NCBI RefSeq assembly: GCF_047123815.1
Contig: NZ_CP138920.1
Location: forward strand, 2,170,001-2,234,000
Direction: 5' to 3'
Length of the DNA: 64,000 nucleotides
Source of the DNA: Maricaulis sp017643475
Lineage (GTDB): Bacteria; Pseudomonadota; Alphaproteobacteria; Caulobacterales; Maricaulaceae
Part shown: piece by piece, positions 62,185 to 64,000 of the stretch
How the letters are laid out: the number at the start of each line of letters is the position of its first letter
How positions within the stretch are numbered: the stretch's first letter is position 1
Program-made: the position numbers and the translations under genes
The notes under the pieces: generated by a model
What the model saw: only the letters and a program-made list of their open reading frames with translations
Databases searched by the model: none
Told to the model about the DNA's origin: nothing

Positions 62185-63072
62185 ATGTCTAACGCACTCG
62201 CAGTATCGCTCTCGCCGGAACAGGGTCTGTCCAGCTATCTGGCCGAGATCCGCCGTTTTCCCATGCTGGAAAAGGACGAGGAATTCATGCTCGGCAAGGC
62301 CTGGCGTGAACACGGTGATGCGAAGTCCGCCGAAAAGCTGGTGACCTCTCACCTTCGCCTGGTGGCCAAGATCGCGATGGGGTATCGCGGCTATGGCCTG
62401 CCGGTCGCTGAAGTGATTTCAGAGGGCAATGTCGGCCTGATGCAGGCGGTCAAGAAATTCGACCCGGAAAAAGGTTTCCGCCTGGCGACCTACGCCATGT
62501 GGTGGATCCGCGCCTCGATCCAAGAATATATCCTGCGGTCCTGGTCGCTGGTGAAAATGGGTACGACGGCTGCGCAGAAGAAGCTGTTCTTCAACCTGCG
62601 CCGCATGAAAAGCCAGATGCAGGCCCTGGACGAGGGCGATCTGCGCCCGGACCAGGTCGAGGAAATCGCCACCAAGCTGGGCGTGACCAATGACGATGTC
62701 GTGTCCATGAACGGTCGCCTGTCCGGTCCGGACGCCTCGCTCAACGCGCCGCTGAAAGGCACGGAAGGCGAGGGGCAGTGGCAGGACTGGCTGGCAGATG
62801 ATGATGCGGAAAGCCAGGAAGACGAGCTGGCCGAAAGCGACGAGTTCGACACCCGCATGCAGCTTCTGCAGGCCTCCATGGGTGAGCTGAACGAGCGCGA
62901 GCAGCACATCCTGCAGGAACGCCGTCTGACGGAAGACCCCAAGACGCTGGAAGAACTGGCAGAGCATTACGGCGTCAGTCGTGAGCGTATTCGCCAGATC
63001 GAGGTCCGTGCGTTTGAAAAGCTGCAGAAGGCCATGCGTTCCATGGCGTCTGAACAGGGCTTGATGAACTAG
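62185..63072 (+). CDS. rpoH: RNA polymerase sigma-32 factor RpoH
   Basis: 295 residues, usual RpoH length. Conserved: YLAEIRRFPMLEKDEE, LVTSHLRLVAKIAMGYRGYGLP, EGNVGLMQAVKKFDPEKGFRLATYAMWWIRASIQEYIL (regions 2.1-2.4) and the RpoH box QKKLFFNLRRMK. Region 4.2 is LEELAEHYGVSRERIRQIEVRAFEKLQKAM. ATG 62185. It activates chaperone and protease genes on heat shock. Likely driven by the sigma-32-type promoter at 61985. Confidence 0.97.
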   Translation: MSNALAVSLSPEQGLSSYLAEIRRFPMLEKDEEFMLGKAWREHGDAKSAEKLVTSHLRLVAKIAMGYRGYGLPVAEVISEGNVGLMQAVKKFDPEKGFRLATYAMWWIRASIQEYILRSWSLVKMGTTAAQKKLFFNLRRMKSQMQALDEGDLRPDQVEEIATKLGVTNDDVVSMNGRLSGPDASLNAPLKGTEGEGQWQDWLADDDAESQEDELAESDEFDTRMQLLQASMGELNEREQHILQERRLTEDPKTLEELAEHYGVSRERIRQIEVRAFEKLQKAMRSMASEQGLMN

Positions 63073-63137
63073 AAAATTCGGTTACCGGTTCTATCTTCGA
63101 CCCCGTCGGATAGGCCGGCGGGAGCGAGGAGAGCATT

Positions 63138-63653
63138 ATGGCTGAGCAAACGATCACCCTGGCCGGTGGATGTTTCTGGGGCATGCAGGATCTGCTGCGC
63201 AAACGTCCCGGCGTTATTGCCACCCGTGTCGGCTATACCGGTGGCACCACGCGAAATGCCACCTATAATACCGTCAGGACCGGCCAGACGGGCCATGCGG
63301 AATCCATCGAGATCCGCTTCGATCCCGAAACGATCAGCCTGAAGGAGATCTACGAGGTCTTCTTCCAGATCCACGACCCGACGACGCTGAACCGCCAGGG
63401 CAATGATATTGGCAGCCAGTATCGCTCCGTGATCTTCTATGCCGATGCCGAGCAAAAGGCGCAGGCCGAGAAGGTGATTGCCGCTGTGGACGCCTCGGGC
63501 CTCTGGCCCGGCAAGGTCGTCACCCAGCTGCAGCCTTTGGGCGAATTCTGGGAAGCGGAAAGCGAGCACCAGGATTATCTGGAACGTTTCCCGGAAGGCT
63601 ATACCTGCCACTTCGTCCGCCCCGACTGGAAACTCCCGGAAGGCGTGATCTAG
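63138..63653 (+). CDS. msrA: Peptide methionine sulfoxide reductase MsrA
   Basis: 171 residues. Catalytic motif AGGCFWGMQ holds the reactive Cys; GYTGGTTRNATYNTVRTGQTGHAESIEI, IHDPTTLNRQGNDIGSQYRSVIFY and FWEAESEHQDYL are standard MsrA blocks. It reduces S-methionine sulfoxide in proteins. Starts 65 bp after rpoH on the same strand, which may put it under heat-shock read-through. The resolving Cys is probably that in EGYTCHFV. Confidence 0.95.
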   Translation: MAEQTITLAGGCFWGMQDLLRKRPGVIATRVGYTGGTTRNATYNTVRTGQTGHAESIEIRFDPETISLKEIYEVFFQIHDPTTLNRQGNDIGSQYRSVIFYADAEQKAQAEKVIAAVDASGLWPGKVVTQLQPLGEFWEAESEHQDYLERFPEGYTCHFVRPDWKLPEGVI

Positions 63654-63669
63654 CGCTTGTGCCTACTCA

Positions 63670-63832
63670 GCTCATCCTCGCCCTTGATGGGCGAGGGGGA
63701 CCATTGCAAAGCAATGGTGGAGTGGGTGCGCGCCGGAGGCGCGAGTGAGAGTCGCTTCTTTTGGCCCTTTCGGGCCGCACCCTATCCGCCCACTTCGTGG
63801 GCACCTTTCCCATCAAGGGAAAGGAGGAACAT
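63670..63832. repeat. Block of intergenic palindromic repeats
   Basis: Several hairpins in a row: CCTCGCCC-TTGAT-GGGCGAGG (63677-63697), CCATTGC-AAA-GCAATGG (63701-63717), CGCGCC-GGA-GGCGCG (about 63728-63742), GGCCC-TTTC-GGGCC (about 63763-63776) and CCTTTCCC-ATCAA-GGGAAAGG (about 63802-63823). It is a REP-like mosaic of the same kind as at 54.7-55.1 kb. 63833-64000 shows no supported gene. Confidence 0.75.
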
Positions 63833-64000
63833 AGCCATGTGGCCTTCAACACCGTCATCCCACGGTGACCGCGCAGCGGACATCCGGGGGATCCCGGCTA
63901 TCCTGTCGACGGGCGAGCTGAGGTCACGAATTTACCCTGTCGAGCTGTTCCTTGACCGCAGAATTGAGCGGAATATTCCAATAATTGGAGTCAGAGAGGA

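Overview
The window looks like chromosomal DNA of a GC-rich, marine, prosthecate alphaproteobacterium of the Caulobacterales/Maricaulales group; a Maricaulis-like organism is my best guess. The signs are a PodJ-type polar organizer with the typical N-terminal PWSVKGID motif, RpoH with a QKKLFFNLR box, the alphaproteobacterial form of SerC, TIGR02186 next to a TauE/SafE exporter, many TonB/SEL1/TPR envelope proteins, and frequent TTG/GTG starts with TGATG-type overlaps. There is no phage, IS element, CRISPR array, rRNA or recognisable tRNA. Most of the window is dense housekeeping DNA.

Layout. 0-11 kb: end of a TonB-receptor-like gene, an autoregulated-looking membrane protein/XRE pair, a decayed cytochrome P450, an S24-like regulator, pyrD, a MATE exporter, two PaaI thioesterases and an MscS channel. 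11-20 kb: an Lhr-type helicase coupled to PdeM, then a leftward run podJ-tauE-TIGR02186-DUF3429, with a DnaA box and a CtrA-like site upstream of podJ. 21-30 kb: a complete fatty-acid beta-oxidation operon (MerR regulator, two acyl-CoA dehydrogenases, thiolase, FadB-type multifunctional enzyme) closed by a strong terminator. 30.5-31.65 kb: the longest gene-free stretch, holding three DnaA boxes at exactly 21-bp spacing beside an AT-rich segment, a 184-bp imperfect tandem repeat and a stable hairpin; it is a candidate replication origin or DnaA-titration site.

31.6-47.6 kb: assorted metabolism and envelope genes (SAM methyltransferase, DODA/DoxX/LysR, thiD, serC with a probable serC leader, a lipid A deacylase-like protein, purA, AraC, a serine hydrolase). 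47.7-54.7 kb: an M19 dipeptidase, a PH-like membrane protein, tandem metallo-beta-lactamase-fold paralogs, then a TPP riboswitch that controls not thiC directly but a HEAT-like gene, a second PH-like membrane gene, thiC and a small acidic gene. 54.7-55.6 kb: palindromic repeats, then an apparently free-standing short transcript with a 24-residue ORF, a Shine-Dalgarno perfectly complementary to the 16S tail, and its own terminator. 55.7-64 kb: membrane-anchored XRE protein, outer membrane barrel, exported SurE, DUF559, flavin reductase, an ECF-type sigma factor with a DUF6768 partner, rpoH with a sigma-32-type promoter, msrA, and a terminal block of palindromic repeats.

The most novel candidates are the riboswitch-controlled HEAT/PH gene pair ahead of thiC, the sORF/terminator transcript near 55.4 kb, and the phased DnaA-box locus near 30.75 kb. 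All functional assignments are from reading translated sequence and motifs; no database search was run.
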